Shown piece by piece: positions 24,801 through 39,800 of a stretch of 64,000 nucleotides of DNA (positions are counted from its first letter, which is position 1; each line of letters starts with the position of its first letter). Below the pieces are notes generated by a model, which saw only the letters and a list, made by a program, of their open reading frames with translations, made no database searches and had not been told where the DNA came from. A program made the position numbers and the translations under genes. Origin of the DNA: Chiridota heheva (taxonomy: Eukaryota; Echinodermata; Holothuroidea; Apodida; Chiridotidae); the NCBI GenBank assembly GCA_020152595.1, contig JAIGNY010002171.1:1303501-1367500 (forward strand), written 5' to 3'.

Positions 24801-27800
24801 AGCTGTCAATCAAAAAACTTAGAGTTAATTATTGTATTTCTTACAAGTGAGCTTTGATAAACCAATTTCTTATTTCCATATGTGTTTACCTCCTTCTGTT
24901 TGGGTTTTTAAGTAGCTGCATATTCTTAAGTGTAAGAAGTATTTATATCTGTTTATTTTGGTTCATGTGTGTTCCTCATTTCATTGGTGTAAAGTCAACA
25001 GCCCAGATTAGCGGAAATATGTTGCCTTTTACCCTTAATTTACATAGAGTCATTTATTAAAATTCTCCTCTTTTTGCTTGCGTTTGTATAAAAGTACACC
25101 CTTTATTTGAATACCAACAATTTTGTTTTTTGATTTAATTAGATGACGGCTACCTTTGGAAAGTTCCCATTAGTATTGCCACCAGTGCTGATCCAACAAA
25201 GGCTGCAGTGAAAGTAGTCATGGACAAACCTTCCATGACAGTAACTATTGAGAATGTCAAACCAGATCAGTGGGTAAAGGTGAGCAATGATGAGAAATTT
25301 GAAGCAGAACGTTAGCAACTATTAATAGCACAGCTTTTGGATCATTGCTTTAAACAAAACCAACAAAATACTGTACATTTATTGAAGTTTATGGAAGCGA
25401 TGAGCGATTGGCAAATGCATTGGTTGCAGTGAAAGGAAGTATCTTTTCAAAATAATTGAATTTCTATTATCAAATCCTTTAAAATTATTTTAAAGGATGT
25501 CTTAATGATAATCTGAACCCAGTAAGGTCCAAATACAATTCTTCCAAGAGGAGAATTCTCTTTGCTTTTAGGTCAGATGCTGGCACTGTGGGAGTTACTT
25601 GGTGGGAGGTATCTGCTACCCCTGTGGTAGTCATAGCTGATGTTTGTGAGAGGAAGTTCCAAAAGTTGCTTTAGCAATGTTATCCTTGAAGAAGTTGCTC
25701 TAACCTTATGGGTCTGTGTTTAGCCATGTGATTGTGACTTCAGGCTATGGGAGATACACCTGCACTGCAGTATTTTTGCCTTGTGTTAACTCTAGTTCCA
25801 TAAGTTTCCTTCATTCAGACTGCTATTTGGAACTATGTAAGAGTTCCTCTGTTAAGCTGAGTGTCAACTATGAATACAAATTGAAGCGTCTTTTGAGTAA
25901 AGAAAGAATTTTTTTTCCTAATTCTCTTTGCAAGGTATATATAAATCAGAGAGAAAACTTTGATCTCCAGATTTAATGCATTTCAGTGTTCAGTTTGATA
26001 CTTTTTGATCTTGTAAGTCGAAAGTATCAGTTAGAAGAAAATAATGATTTATATTATTTGTTGCCCTTGTGTCAATTGTATTGAATGTTTGGTGCATCTT
26101 AACCTTTTGATATCTTACTCAGCTGAATCCAGGCACTGTGGGGTTCTATCGAGTGCACTATTCCAAGGAGATGTTGAATGCCTTGCTCCCAGGTATCAGA
26201 GATCGTACCCTCCCTGCCAGAGACAGACTGGGTATACTCACAGACCTCTTTGCGCTGGTGAGTATAAAACATAGTTGCTCTGATGTTCAACTGGTTATCA
26301 ACAATAGTATTTGTGACATAGGTTAAATAAAGCATTGTCAGTGTACTTTGTTTCCAACTGTCAACAAGGCAGAGGTATTACTGCTGTAAACTTGCATTCT
26401 TGATTTTTTGCAGGATTTCAATGTGACAAATGATCATTATTTTGGTTCATAAGAAGCACTTGAATATGCAGTTTGACATAAACAGTGAATGTTTGGCCTA
26501 ACTTTGGATTAAAGCATCACATGACTATTGCAGTTTTTTCCAACCTTGGCAATATGAAAAATACTGCTATTGTTAAAATCTTTATACCTTTTTTGTGTTA
26601 ATATTGGGAAGAAAAAAAACTTTTCTAAGCGGAGGATCAACCCCAGCCTCCTACAATCATAAGAGGATGGTCAACCCTAGCCTCCTACAATCAGAAGCAG
26701 ATATCAACCCTAGCCTCTTACAATCATAAGCGGAGGGTCAACCCTAGCCTCTTACAATCATAAGCGGAGGGTCAACCCTAGCCTCCTACAATCATAAGCG
26801 GAGGGTCAACCTTAGCCTCCTACAATTACAAGCAAAGGGTCAACCCTAGCCTCTTACAATCATAAGCAGAGGGTCAACCCTAGCCTCCTACAACCATAAG
26901 CGGAGGGTCAACCCTAGCCTCCTACAATCATAAGCGGAGGGTCAACCCTAGCCTCCTACAATCATAAGCAAAGGATCAACCCTAGCCTCCTACAATCATA
27001 AGCGGAGGGTCAACCTCAGCCTCCTACAATCATAAGCGGAGGGTCAATCCTAGCCTCCTACAATCAGAAGCGGAGGGTCAACCCTAGCCTCCTACAATCA
27101 GAAGCGGAGGTTCAACCCTAGCCTCCTACAATCATAAGCAGAGGATCAACCCTAGCCTCCTACAATCATAAGCGGAGGGTCAATCCTAGCCTCCTACAAT
27201 CAGAAGCGGAGGGTCAACCCTAGCCTCCTACAATCATAGGCAAAGGGTCAACCCTAGCCTCCTACAATCATAAGCAGAGGATCAACCCTAGCCTCCTACA
27301 ATCATAAGCGAAGGATCAACCCTAGCCTCCTACAATCATAAGCAAAGGATCAACCCTAGCCTCCTACAATCATAAGCGGAGGGTCAACCTCAGCCTCCTA
27401 CAATCATAAGCGGAGGGTCAACCCTAGCCTCCTACAATCATAAGCGGAGGGTCAACCCTAGCATCCTACAATTACAAGCGAAGGGTCAACCCTAGCCTCC
27501 TACAATCATAAGCAGAGGGTCAACCCTAGCCCCCTACAATCATAAGTGGAGGGTCAACCCTAGCCTCCTACAATCATAAGCAGAGGATCAACCCTAGCCT
27601 CCTACAATCATAAGCAAAGGATCAACCCTAGCCTCCTACAATCATAAGCGGAGGGTCAACCTCAGCCTCTTACAATCATAAGCGGAGGGTCAATCCTAGC
27701 CTCCTACAATCAGAAGCGGAGGGTCAACCCTAGCCTCCTACAATCATAAGCAAAGGATCAACCCTAGCCTCCTACAATCATAAGCGGAGGGTCAACCTCA

Positions 27801-30800
27801 GCCTCCTACAATCATAAGCGGAGGGTCAACCCTAGCCTCCTACAATCATAAGCGGAGGGTTAACCCTAACCTCCTACAATCAGAAGCGGAGGGTCAACCC
27901 TAGCCTCCTACAATCATAAGCGGAGGGTCAACCCTAGCCTCCTACAATCATAAGCGGAGGATCAACCCTAGCCTCCTACAATCATAAGCGGAGGATTAAC
28001 CCTAGCCTCCTACAATCCCTTTTTCTCTTTCGACCCCATTTCAATGATGGGACATAACTTGGACCTGCAAGTTTTAACAGTCACTTTCATTATTTAAGCG
28101 GGGTACAAAGAGTGAGGAAAAAGGGTCAAATACTTTTGTCCATGATTGTAGGTACTATGTTATACTTGAAAATAAATATTAAAAAAGATAAACAGAAATG
28201 AGTAAATGCTAGGAACATAAAGTAGAAATTAGTATGTGTCTAATGCATTCTTATGACAGATATGACAGCCATTTAAGAACCTATGCAAGTATGTCCACAG
28301 GACACATACTATTATTTTACATTCTCACCAAAATATTTCTTTTACTTACCATTAAAGACCTGGGAATAAGCACCAGCCCCAATGGCTTAAATGGATTTAA
28401 CAACTTAACTACCATCAAAGATTGTATGTATCAAGCCATACCCACATTGTGTTCTAGGAAGGCAAGTGTTCAGTCATATCTGATACACAGTTGTGAATGA
28501 TGGTATGGTTTTTCTAATAGGCAAAAGCAGGTCAAGCATGCACAACTGAAGTTCTGAGTGCCTTGGAAGCCTTTGAGAATGAGACCAACTACACGGTGTG
28601 GACTGAGATAGGCACCACCTTGGGCTCCTTGTCAGGCTTGTTGCTCTACACCAACTTTGGTTATCTCCACAGTGCATTCTGCAAGAAACTCTGCTCCACG
28701 ATTTACGAGAAAGTCGGCTGGACTGCAAAAGACGGTGAAGGTGGGTCAATTTCATCTCCATTTCATAAAGGATTTCATATTAAATTGACAGAATCGTAGG
28801 ACTTACCCTTGCATGCATTTCTGAGAAGTGCAAGAACAGACCTGAATAAAAGCCATGGTTTCTACAGATATAACCATTTTGAGGAAATAGAGATTTAAAC
28901 AAAATAGTGAGCAAGATATAGATAATGTGGTCAAGTTTTACTGTGCAAGTGCAAGTCTACATTTCATATGTGGCCAAAGGTTAAAAATGGGATTTCCGAC
29001 TAGTGTCCACTCAAGATGAAAATAGTTTATGGCAGATGATAGGAATTTGTTTCTTAAACTCAGGACGTGTGGTGTCAAGAAATGTTTGTATTTCTTTTCA
29101 AATATGGGTCTCATTCAGGAACAATTTTTGAGAAATCTTACTGGCTTGATATCTCTATCATGATTGTGGGTTATCAGTGGTGTTCAGCCTTGATTATGCA
29201 GCAATGTGTAAGAAGCATGTTTTTGTTTTACCCATGCACCTCCTCTCTCGATCACAGCTTTCTGGCTTTTGTTCTTGAATTTCTCTCATTCTTCCCCTGG
29301 TCTCTTTCCTTACTACCTCTAAAATGATCTGACCTCTTAGGCACAATTTGACCTTCGTTGTCGTGGTGCCATTAAGACCTCATCAAACAAACAAACAAAC
29401 TATGTCATTGGTTTTCATCAGGTCACCTAGATGCCATGTTGAGAGCTTTAATTGTGGCATCAATGGGTAAACACGGTCTCCCTGAGGCAGTGAAGGAGGC
29501 ACAGCGCCGCTTCAAGGAACACAGCTCTGGTGGAGAAAAGCTCCCGGCAGATCTTCGTGGACCTGTGTATTTCACCGTCTTAAGGCATGGAGATGAAGCC
29601 ATGTTTGATCAAATGCTGGATGTAAGTTGCCATTTTCTATTTTCAGATTTTAATTTTTGGTCATAGACAAACTAAATAGGTTTTACAGAATTGAAATATT
29701 TCCAAGAACACTTACGAATCTTTGCCCAGTAAGGCTAATGATTATTTGTGGGCTTGATGCACACATTCTTGTCCAAGTGACTTGTAAGATGCTGTTAATC
29801 CATTACCTTGGATAGAGGGGAATTAGGTTTTGGTAATGTTTATCTTTCGTCATACCCACAAGAGGATGGATAAGTAGTACAAACGAAACTGTTTTGGTTT
29901 ACCGACTGGGCTCCACAGCTGCAGGCCGTGCTACAAAGTCATAACAAAAAGAACAAAGATATACAAGCATGAATGAACGAGAAACAAGCATGGACGGACG
30001 GGGGAGGGGGGGGGGGAGGGTTGGCAAAGGCCACAGGAAAACAAACCCGACAACAGTGAAGGAACACACAACACCAGTCAGGGGACACAACAAGTGAAAA
30101 CATGAACACAAAGGAGTTGTTTCAGAGCCACCCCATTCTAGGAAAAACTACAAATAGCTAACTACAAGCAAACACCATACCAAAAGTTCCTAGGGTGGAA
30201 TGAAAATACATTAACTAGAAAAATATACTAGAATGAAGGACTAGGCCAAAGAAATAGCTAATTAAGATTTTCCGAAAACGGGCCTTTTACTTTTAATAAG
30301 GTGATAGATATTCGAGAGGATCAAATGTTCTTTATTAAAACAAATTTAAAAAACAGGTTTATCAGTGGTGAGACAGTTTTTACATTATTTGCTAAGGAGT
30401 AAATCAATACGAGATTGAACATTGGGGAGGGAGTGAAGGCCAACAAGTGCTAGTGGTGAAACCCAACGACATATGTCGAAAATGATAAGTAATAAGTGAT
30501 ATATGATTTACATCTCTTTATAAGGACATCATAAACATGTAAGTCAGTACTTCAATGGTAGTTTTGGAGTGTATTTGAACTATTTGGTAGTTTTGTTCCC
30601 ACGCTTACATTGCGAATTGTATTTCTGTTTTACAGCTGTTCAAAAAGGAGGATCTTCACGAGGAGAAGGAGCGCATCATGCGCAGCCTAGGAGCCGTCAC
30701 AGACCCCAAACTCATCAAACGTGTCTTGGACTTTTCCATTTCTGTATGGGATTTATGTTTTTACTTTATTTTTAGTGTATGAAGAAAGATCAATAACTGG

Positions 30801-33800
30801 CTTCAGAGAAGAAAATTACTTTTTTGATTTTTAAACTATAACTATGCATTGTTTATCAACATGATATGACCACAATAGATACACATATTGCAACACATGA
30901 CACAACAATCACAGATCAATTAAACATAACATGAACTGTTAAGCAAAGTTCAAAATCAATATTCAATAAAATTCTGTTGTAGCTTACGACGTGTTAAGAG
31001 CATTATGATTTCCTTTCTGTTCTGTCAAACTTTCCATTCTGATTATACTCGTACACTCACTTTTCCACCTAAACTTTTGCACCTTTTTCATTTTCTGGCT
31101 TTTCCTCTTTGTGGATGGGTGGCTGCTTTTGCTAAGATTGTTCCTTTATATTTTTTCCCTCCCGTTGTGACCAGGCCTACACGCCCTTTTCGGTATTTGT
31201 ACAGTGGTTGTCATGAGGGTTCGCGTTAACAACAAATTTGCTGTATATTGCGCTATGGCTGAAATTTCTTACGACACAGGTTGTACCTGCGTAGTAAGAC
31301 TTAGATATAGCATGTGAAATTTTACGCCAGAGTTTTTCATTAACTTAAATGAAAATCATGAAGATCTTACCTCTCTAATGCGATGGAAAGTTTTACTTCA
31401 CACAAAAAAGATTTTGAATTACTTATAAATAAAAGAAAAATGACACAACTATGAGACTAACGGCCGAATGATTCAACATGCCCGTAGTGCTGTACATAAA
31501 CACATAAAGGCTAGTACATAGGCCCTATACATGATGTACGTACACTGTACAGTGTACATGAAAGTTTTTATGTTGTTCTGAAAGCAGGCTGTCAGTTGTC
31601 AACGATATTATTAGCAGGGATTTTACTTTCCTCTTGTATTGTATTGATCGTGTATCTGTGAAGTGATCACAATCTGCAAGTCAAGTTACTATACTGTAAA
31701 GAAGTATTTGAATAGTATATTATCGTTGACAATTGGTCAAAGTTCACTAAAATCTCATGAAAGTTTGGATATGATAAACAAAAGTATTTTTCTATTTTTG
31801 TTTGGATTGATAACCCAAATTTCATTATTCAACAATCAACATTATACAAGGATTGGGTATGAACTTTTTCTTAATATTTTCTATGATAATAATAGTCTGA
31901 TTTTTTAATGTTTTTGGTATTTGAAGAGCAATTTTCATTCACTTTAGTGAGGCAGGCATACCTACACAAGTGTGTGTTATTAGTTCTTGCAAGCTTCGCT
32001 ATCGCAGTGTCCTGTACATTACGCAGTGCCCTGTACATACGACGGCGAATTTACAAAATACGCTGAAAATCAAGGGCTTGTCGTTACCAAATATGCCAGA
32101 CAAAAAATTATAACGCAATTTCTGGTTGTCGTATAGTAGTTCCGTGACTAGTTTTCTAGTTGCCTCGGGTCTCCTGGCCCTTGGTTTATTTTCCAACATG
32201 ACCAAACGGTTCTGCCTTGACCTTGACTCTCCTTCCCTCCCTGTGACCTGCTACCTCCATTGATCATTCCTCAGCCCCAGTCCTCCAAATTTCATCATTC
32301 AGGCCACCAACAAACAAGAGTTTCAAAAGAGTTTCCTCCTTCCTCATCCACAAGATGCTTCACGGCCTTGTCAGTAACATCCCCAGGGTTTCTACTCTTA
32401 GATCCGGCGATCTCCTGGGGCACTGCACCAGGGAAACTCAAGCCACCACCCTCCTCACCACCAAAACCCTAACTAATGCTGGTATCACATAACAGACACT
32501 CCCCACCATTCCCTGAACTCCAGCAAAGGTAGCATCAGAACCAGGGACCATGCCTACTCCTTCAATGAAGATCTCATTGAGGAACTTGCCAGCCAACATG
32601 TCACTGAGTCCCATCGTCAGTACAATTAAAACTCACTCACATGCCCAAGCCGTCCCCACCTGGCTCTTCTTAAGCCCATCGCCTTTGCCATCAACCCAAC
32701 CATACCCATTACACAAACCACCTCCACCACCACTTCTCCCCCCAACCTTCCTTCCTTTTTTTAACCCCCGCCTCTCGCAGTCCTCTACCCCAACACCTCG
32801 AATGCCATCAAACTCAAGCCAGCCTGGCCAACAAACAAAAAAACGACAAATCAACAAACAGCCCACCATCCAAACTCACATGTATGACACTGAAGAGAAC
32901 ATGGATTATTCGATCACTGAACCCACCGAACATACTTCTCGTCCAATTTTTAAAAAACAACCGCTACCAAAGAAACAAGGACAAATCCAAAGAAAAAACG
33001 AGCCAACCTTAACACAACAGATCTTCCTCCAAATAACCCCCCTCCCCCGCCTCCTTATGGCATACAACAAACAATTACAATAACGCTCACAACATTATAT
33101 AATGGAACATCAGGAGCCTCAAAGCCAATTTGGAAGAAATTGACCTTCTGGCCACCACCTTCAACACGATCATCTTCTGACTACAAGAAACTGTCCTGAA
33201 AACCACTGACCATTATTCCCTCAATAACTTCTCTTGTGGGGGCATCTCCATTTTCATTAGACATGATATCCCACACAGCCCTGAACATATGAACACCGAC
33301 CTTTAGGCCATCTGCATCTCTATCACCCTCCACAAAACCTTCACTCTTTGCAATATCTATCTTTCCCCCCAACATTTTGCCAACCAGCCTTAACAACCTC
33401 ATCTCTCCCCTCCCCTTTCATCCTTCTTTGTGACTTCAACGCCCACAACCCCCTATGGGGCTCCAATACCACCACCCGCAGAGGCAATCTCGTCGAAAAC
33501 ACTCTTCAACAGCACAGCTTCTTTCTACTCAACACTTAACTCCCGACCTACCTTCAACCTGCCACAGGCTCCCTCACCTGTATGGACCTGTCTATTTGTT
33601 CCCCCCAACCTCCTTGATTTTAGCTGGAAGGTCACTGCTAACCTCTGTGGTAGTGACCTTACCCTTTCTTAATTCACTCAAACCTCAAACCCCCACAGAT
33701 CACACCCCCAAGTCAAACCTTAAAAAAGCCAACTCTGGTCCTTTTTCGAAAACCTCTGCAACTCACACCATCTCCTCAAGGGTGAGGATTCCATGTCAAA

Positions 33801-36800
33801 CTTTAATAACATCCTGATCAACATCGCCACATACTCCAAAACCTCCACCCCACCCCCCCCCCCCCCACCGCCCCACCCCCACCCCAACCTCTAATTCAAC
33901 GATGACTGCAAAACTGCCATCAAGAACAGGAAAAAAACCCTCAGGAACTTCAAAACAAATCCAACCACTCACAACCTCAACCTCTTTCGCATCAGCCCTG
34001 CCAAAGCCAGGCGCAATATCAAGGACAGTAAAACCAAGACTTGGAACAACTTAATCTCTTCTCTCACCACCAACACCCCCACCAAAAAGATTTGGAGTAT
34101 GGTAAACAGCTTCCATGGCAGGATGGGTAAGTCTCCCATCTCTCCTGGAATGGTAATCTTCTTACTGGGAAAAAGGATATCGCTAACCGCCTCGCCGCCT
34201 CTTTTATCAGCATCTTGTCCTTGGCCAACTACCCAAATGCTTTTAAAGCCAAAAAAGCTTGCGACGAAACCCGGAATATTGATTTTCCCTTTGACAACAC
34301 CAAGAGCTACAACACTCCTCTCACCCTATCTGTATTAAAGCAAGCCATCCATGATGCTGGCTGCACCTCCAAGGGCCCAGATAACATCTTGTACCAATTT
34401 CTGAAACACCTCCACAACAAGGCCACCACTACCCTTCTCACCATCCTCAACCACATTTGGTTCTCACACTCCTTGCCCCCTATCTGGAGGACAGCTATCA
34501 TCACCCCTTCTCCAAACCGGGAAAGGACAGCACCGACCCCTCCAGCTACCGCCTGATCTCCCTCACATGCTCTCTCTGTCAAATTATGGAAAGGATCATC
34601 GACCACAAACTTAACTGGTTCCTTGAGACCAATAGAATCTCCTCCCCTCACCAAAGCAGCTTCCAAAAACGTCACAATACCTTGGACCAGTCGATCATGC
34701 TCAACGCCACTATCTGGGAAGGCTTTGCAAAAATGGAACACCTCATTGCCATCTTTTTCGAAATTGAGAAAGCTTTCGACACTACTTGGAAACACAGCAT
34801 TACCCGCAAGCTTCACACCATCGGCCACAGAGGCCACCCCATCCATCTTTATTTAAATAAGGCAGCATCCTCTCTCTCACTCTCTTCAACCTGAGCATTA
34901 ATGACATCGCGGATAACCTTGACCCCCAACATTAAACATACCTTCCACGTGGATGACTTTACCATCTTCTGCTCCTCCCCTAGCTTTCCTATTGTTGAAA
35001 ATAGGCTCCAAATCAGCCTCAACCAGCTGCAAGTCTGGTGCAACAATAACAATTTTAAATTCTCCAAAGACAAAACAGTCTGCATGCATTTTTGTCATTT
35101 CAAGAACCTCCACCCCAACCCGAACTTTGTGCTCAATGGCAATCTTATCCCTAAAGTTGAACACACAAAGTTCCTGGGTCTAATTCTAGACCCCAAGCTC
35201 ACCTACAAGCAACCCATCACCAACCTAAAACTATAATGCAACAGCTCCCTCAACTTCCTCCTACTCCTCTCCAACACCACTTGGTGTGCGAACCGCTATG
35301 CTCTCCTCAAAACTTTCAGGCTCACCATTCGTGTCAAGTTTGACTACAGCAGTATTGTCTACTGTGTCGCTCACAACTCATACCTCAACCACATCCAAAA
35401 TGAAGCCCTCAGGCTTTGTCTAGGTGCCTACAGGACCTCCCCAATCACCAGCCTTCATGTGGAAGCCAACGAACCCCCTCTTTCTACGTAGATGTAGAAA
35501 GCTTAGCCTCTCCTATGCTTTTAGAGTCCTCACCAACACCCTGTTTACAACCACATTAGGTACCCCAATTTCTCCACCCTCTTTGATAGGACTAAAATCC
35601 TATCCCCTCCCTTCAGCTTCGCATTAAATCAGACCTCTTCCATCTAAGCATCAACCCCGCCACTCTCGGCACCTTCTCCTGGCCCACTTTTCTTCCATGG
35701 GCCATCCCCCTCCCTTCTGTCCATCCGGACCTCTCCACTTATCACACAACTCAAACCCATCCTAACCTCTTCATCAATCTCTACAACTAAATCAAAGACC
35801 AACTCTCAAATTACACCTCCATCTATACTGATGGCTCCAAAGAAGGCAACAAGACAGCTACTGCTGCCGTAATCCAAGACATCACCCTCAGTAGCAGACT
35901 TCCTGACTACTCATCCATCTTTTCAGCCCGGGCTAAGGCCGTTCTCCTCTTCCTCAACTTTATTGAGTACTCTCCGCTCAGCCACTTTCTCTGACTGAAA
36001 GGCTGTTTTTACTTCTTTACTCAATCTTAAATGGGATAACCTCACATCCCACCTCCTCCTCCGGAAACTCCTTTCTCCCACCCTCTGTAGGAAAAGTGTT
36101 TTTTTCCTCTGGATACCCAGCCATGTTGGCATCCCTGACAATGACAGGGCTGATGCAGCCGCTTATCTTGCCCTCAAGCTCCTCCCTACCCCTTTTCCCA
36201 AAACCCTCTCTGACATCAAACCGCTTATCGCTTCACTTGTTCGTGACCGCTGGCAAACATTATGGAACTCCCATATTGATAACAAACTCCATGTCATCCA
36301 GCCCACAATTCCGATCAAACCCACCATCAACAACCTCTCTCATATCAACAACCTCTCTCATATCAACAACGTTCATATTACCCGTCTTAGAATTGGTCAC
36401 ACCCACCTCACTCACTCCCACCTCCTTATTGGCTCCCCCCAACCCCTCTGCAACAATTGCCATTGCACCCTCACAATCCATCACGTTTTCCTTGCTTGTC
36501 CCATGTACAACCTTCCCAGAGCTTCCCTCGCTCCCAACAACTCAATTGCTGAGTTCTCCAAGAAACATCTTCCGGATAAAATTATCTCCTTTCCTCATCA
36601 TGCTTCCCTCTACAACCATATTTAATTCTCCTCTTCCAACCCCTCTCTACTTTGTTTTTGTTTCAACCATGCACCTCCCCTCTCAATCACAGCTTTCTGA
36701 CTTTTTTTTCTTGAATTTCTCTCATTGTTCCCCTGTTTCCTTTCATTCCTACCTCTAGAATGATATGACCTCTCAGGCACAATTTGACCCTCGTCGGGGC

Positions 36801-39800
36801 GCCGTTAAGCCCTCATCAAACAAACAAACAAACATTATTCAAAACTTCCTCTTACCCAGGCAGTTCCAAGTGTGTATTGGCCACACCCTCTCCAACCCCT
36901 ACCCCCAAGAATAGGTGTCCCCCAAGGCAGTATCCTCTCTTCAACCTGAGCATTAACAACATTGTGGACAACCTTGGCCCCAACATCAATTGTGCCCTCT
37001 ACGTGGACGACTTCACCGTCTTCTACTCCTCCTCTAGCTTTTCTCTCATTGAACATAGGCTCCAACTCAGCCTCAACCGGCTGCAAGACTGGTGCAACAA
37101 TAAGAGTTTTAAATTCTCCAAAGACAAGACAGTCTGCATGCACTTCTGTCATTTCAACAACCTCCACCCCAATCCGAACCTCATGTTCAACGGCAATCGC
37201 ATCCTTAATGTTGGCCACACTAAGTTCCTTGGTGCGGGCCCCCACACTCTCCTCAAAATCTTTAAGTTCACCATTCATGCCAAGCACGACTACGGCAATA
37301 TTGTCTACTGTGCCGCTCACAACTCTTACCTCAATCACATCAACACCATCCAAAGAGAAGCCCTCAGGCTTTGCCTGGGTGCCTACAGGACCTCCCCCAT
37401 CACCAGCCTTTACATTGAAGCCAACGAACCCCCCTTCCTGCTAAGGTATAGAAAGCTTAGCCTTTCCAACGCTTTTAGAGCCCTCACCAACACCCAAAAC
37501 CCTGTCCACAACCTCGTTAGGTATCCCAATTTTTCCACCCTTGATAGGGTTAAAATTCTATCCCCTCTTTCAGCTTATGTATCAAACCTGACCTCCACCA
37601 TCTGGGCATCAACCTCGCCACTCTTGGCATCTTCTCTTGGCCCACTTTTCCTTCCTGGCCAAGTTTCCCCCCTCCCTTCCATCCACTTGGGCCTCTCCAC
37701 TCATCACAAAAGCCAAACCCACCCCAACCTCTTCATCAACCTTCACAACCAAATCAAAGACCCACTCTCCATCTGCACCCTCATTTATACTGATGGCTCT
37801 AAGGAAGGCGACAAGACAGCTACTATTTCCGTCATCCAAGACATCACCCTCAGTAGCAGGCTTCCCAACTACTCCCGCATCTTCTCTGCGGAGGCCAAGG
37901 CCATCCTGCTCGCCCTCAACTATATTGAATATTCCCCGCTCAGCCATTTTGCCATCTTCGCAGACTCCAGGTCTGCTTCTTTACTTAATTTTAAACGGGA
38001 TAACCCCATGTCCCACCTCCTCCGTAAACTCCTTTAGCCCCCCTTTTTCCTGGATACCCAGCCATGTCAGCATCCCTGGCAATGACAGAGCTGATTCAGC
38101 TGCTAAGCTTGCCCTCAATCTCCTCCTACCCCCTTTTCCAAAACCCTTTCTGACATCAAACTGCTTATCGTTCCCCTTGTTCGTGACCACTGGCAAACCT
38201 CATGGGACTCCCAAATTGAGAACAAAAACTCAATAACCAGCCCACCAAACCCACCATCCCTCCCATATAGACAACGTCCACATTACCCACCTTAGAATAG
38301 GTCACACCCACCTCACTTACTCCCACCTCCATACTGGCTCCCCCACCCCTCTGCAACAATTGTCATTGCTCACAGTCCACCACGTCCTCCTTGCCTGCCC
38401 CATGTATAACCTTTTAGAGCTTCCCTCACCCTGACAACTCCATAGCCGAGCTCTTCCAGAAGAAAAAAAACCCAGGATAAAATGATCTCCTTCCTTCATC
38501 ATGCCTCCCTCTACAACCATATTTAGGCCTCCTCTTCCACCCCCTCTACCTATTTTTACCCTTTTTTTTACACCCTGCACTTTCTCTTTTGATCCCAGCT
38601 TCCTGGCTCTTAGCCCCTGTACTTTTCTTGAGACTCCTATTTCTTTTCTTCTTTCCTCTGGAATGATCTAACCTTTCAGGCACAATTTGACACTCACAAT
38701 CATGATGCCATTAAGCCCTCATCAAACAAACAAACAAACAATAGGAATTGAGAAGTGCTGATACAGAGGTATATGAGTATGCATATATGCTGGGAAGAGC
38801 AAGATTTCTTATGTGTATGCTATACAGAGAGCTTTGTCTGCAAAGAAAAGTATGAATATGTATGCTTGGGAAAAATAATATACGAATATGTATGTATGGT
38901 ACAATAGATAAGAATATTTATGCTGTGGAGAATATACATATGCAATGAAAATCTCTGTGAGTAGGTATATTGAGCAGAATTATTATTTTTTGAGTCACCA
39001 TGCATGTTTAGAAAATATGTAGGCACATGTATAGATATGTATGTTACAGAGAACAATGCGTTTGAACCTGTATTATGAATGACGTGTATTAGATTCTTTT
39101 TGACAAATGGAAGATATTGAGCAGAAAGATGTATTCAGTGCATATAACAAATCACAGTAATCCAATCAGTCACAATAACATGAAATAGCTCCAAATGCAC
39201 TAAAACTCACTTTTTGTATTTTAGTGTACAGATGTATTGTCTGTGGTAACCTTTGGGTTTAAGTTTGGCACAAATTAATCAATCAAAATATTTGTTGATT
39301 GACAGGATGATGTCAGGTCACAAGATAGTGTGTTTGTACTTGGAGGAGCAGCAGGGTCAAAGGCTGGCCAAGAACTCATTTGGCAGTTCGTCCAAGATAA
39401 ATGGGAGTTTCTCCACGGTCGCTATGCAGGAGGGTTTTTACTCTCACGTCTTGTAAAGGTAAGGAAACTTGGAAAACCTACCACAGAAAACCCTAGAACT
39501 TTACGTATCAGTCTTTATACTGCTGTTCATCTTGCAACAAACAATGAAGCTTATTGTTAATGGCCAGGTTAGAGCTACTACTACGGCTAGATCATGTGTG
39601 TAATTATAGGGTTGAAGATTTATTTGGTTTTTGAAAGGATTACTTAGACACTCAGTGAGTAACACTCTGGTAGCCAAATTATTTTTAGTGCATTGCAACT
39701 TCAGCATGGATTGCAATGACTTCTGTAGAAAAGAATGTAAGTTTTTTCTCAGAAAAGTATAAAAACACTCTTTTAGAATGATTTGCAATGACTTATGTAT

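Larger units (their letters stand above)
32198..36836 (+). mobile_element. Nearly full-length LINE, I-like, decayed (intron 12)
   Basis: This is the same family as 10225-12791 but extends further 5'. ORF1 (about 32198-33080) has an RNA-binding-type block: [47 protein letters not shown] and [18 protein letters not shown]. The endonuclease carries [14 protein letters not shown] near 33417-33460. RT carries [16 protein letters not shown] (34741-34790) and [10 protein letters not shown] (34950-34980). RNase H carries [11 protein letters not shown] near 35823. The 3' UTR ends in (CAAA)n. Stops and frameshifts are frequent, and about 90 bp of RT including the PQG motif are missing near 34858. The true 5' end is not defined. 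Confidence 0.85.

Noticed and set aside
24854..25060. Hydrophobic 68-codon ORF suggesting a membrane peptide
   Set aside because: T-rich intronic DNA next to a splice acceptor naturally translates to Phe/Leu-rich peptides.
26626..28017. CRISPR-like array or telomere-like repeats (ccctagcc)
   Set aside because: Units abut with no unique spacers, and no cas genes exist in this animal locus. The motif is not TTAGGG/CCCTAA and lies inside an intron.
36784..38037. 417-codon frame as a functional gene
   Set aside because: It is the RT/RNase H part of a 5'-truncated LINE with an internal deletion. Its start lies in the CAAA tail of the neighbouring copy.
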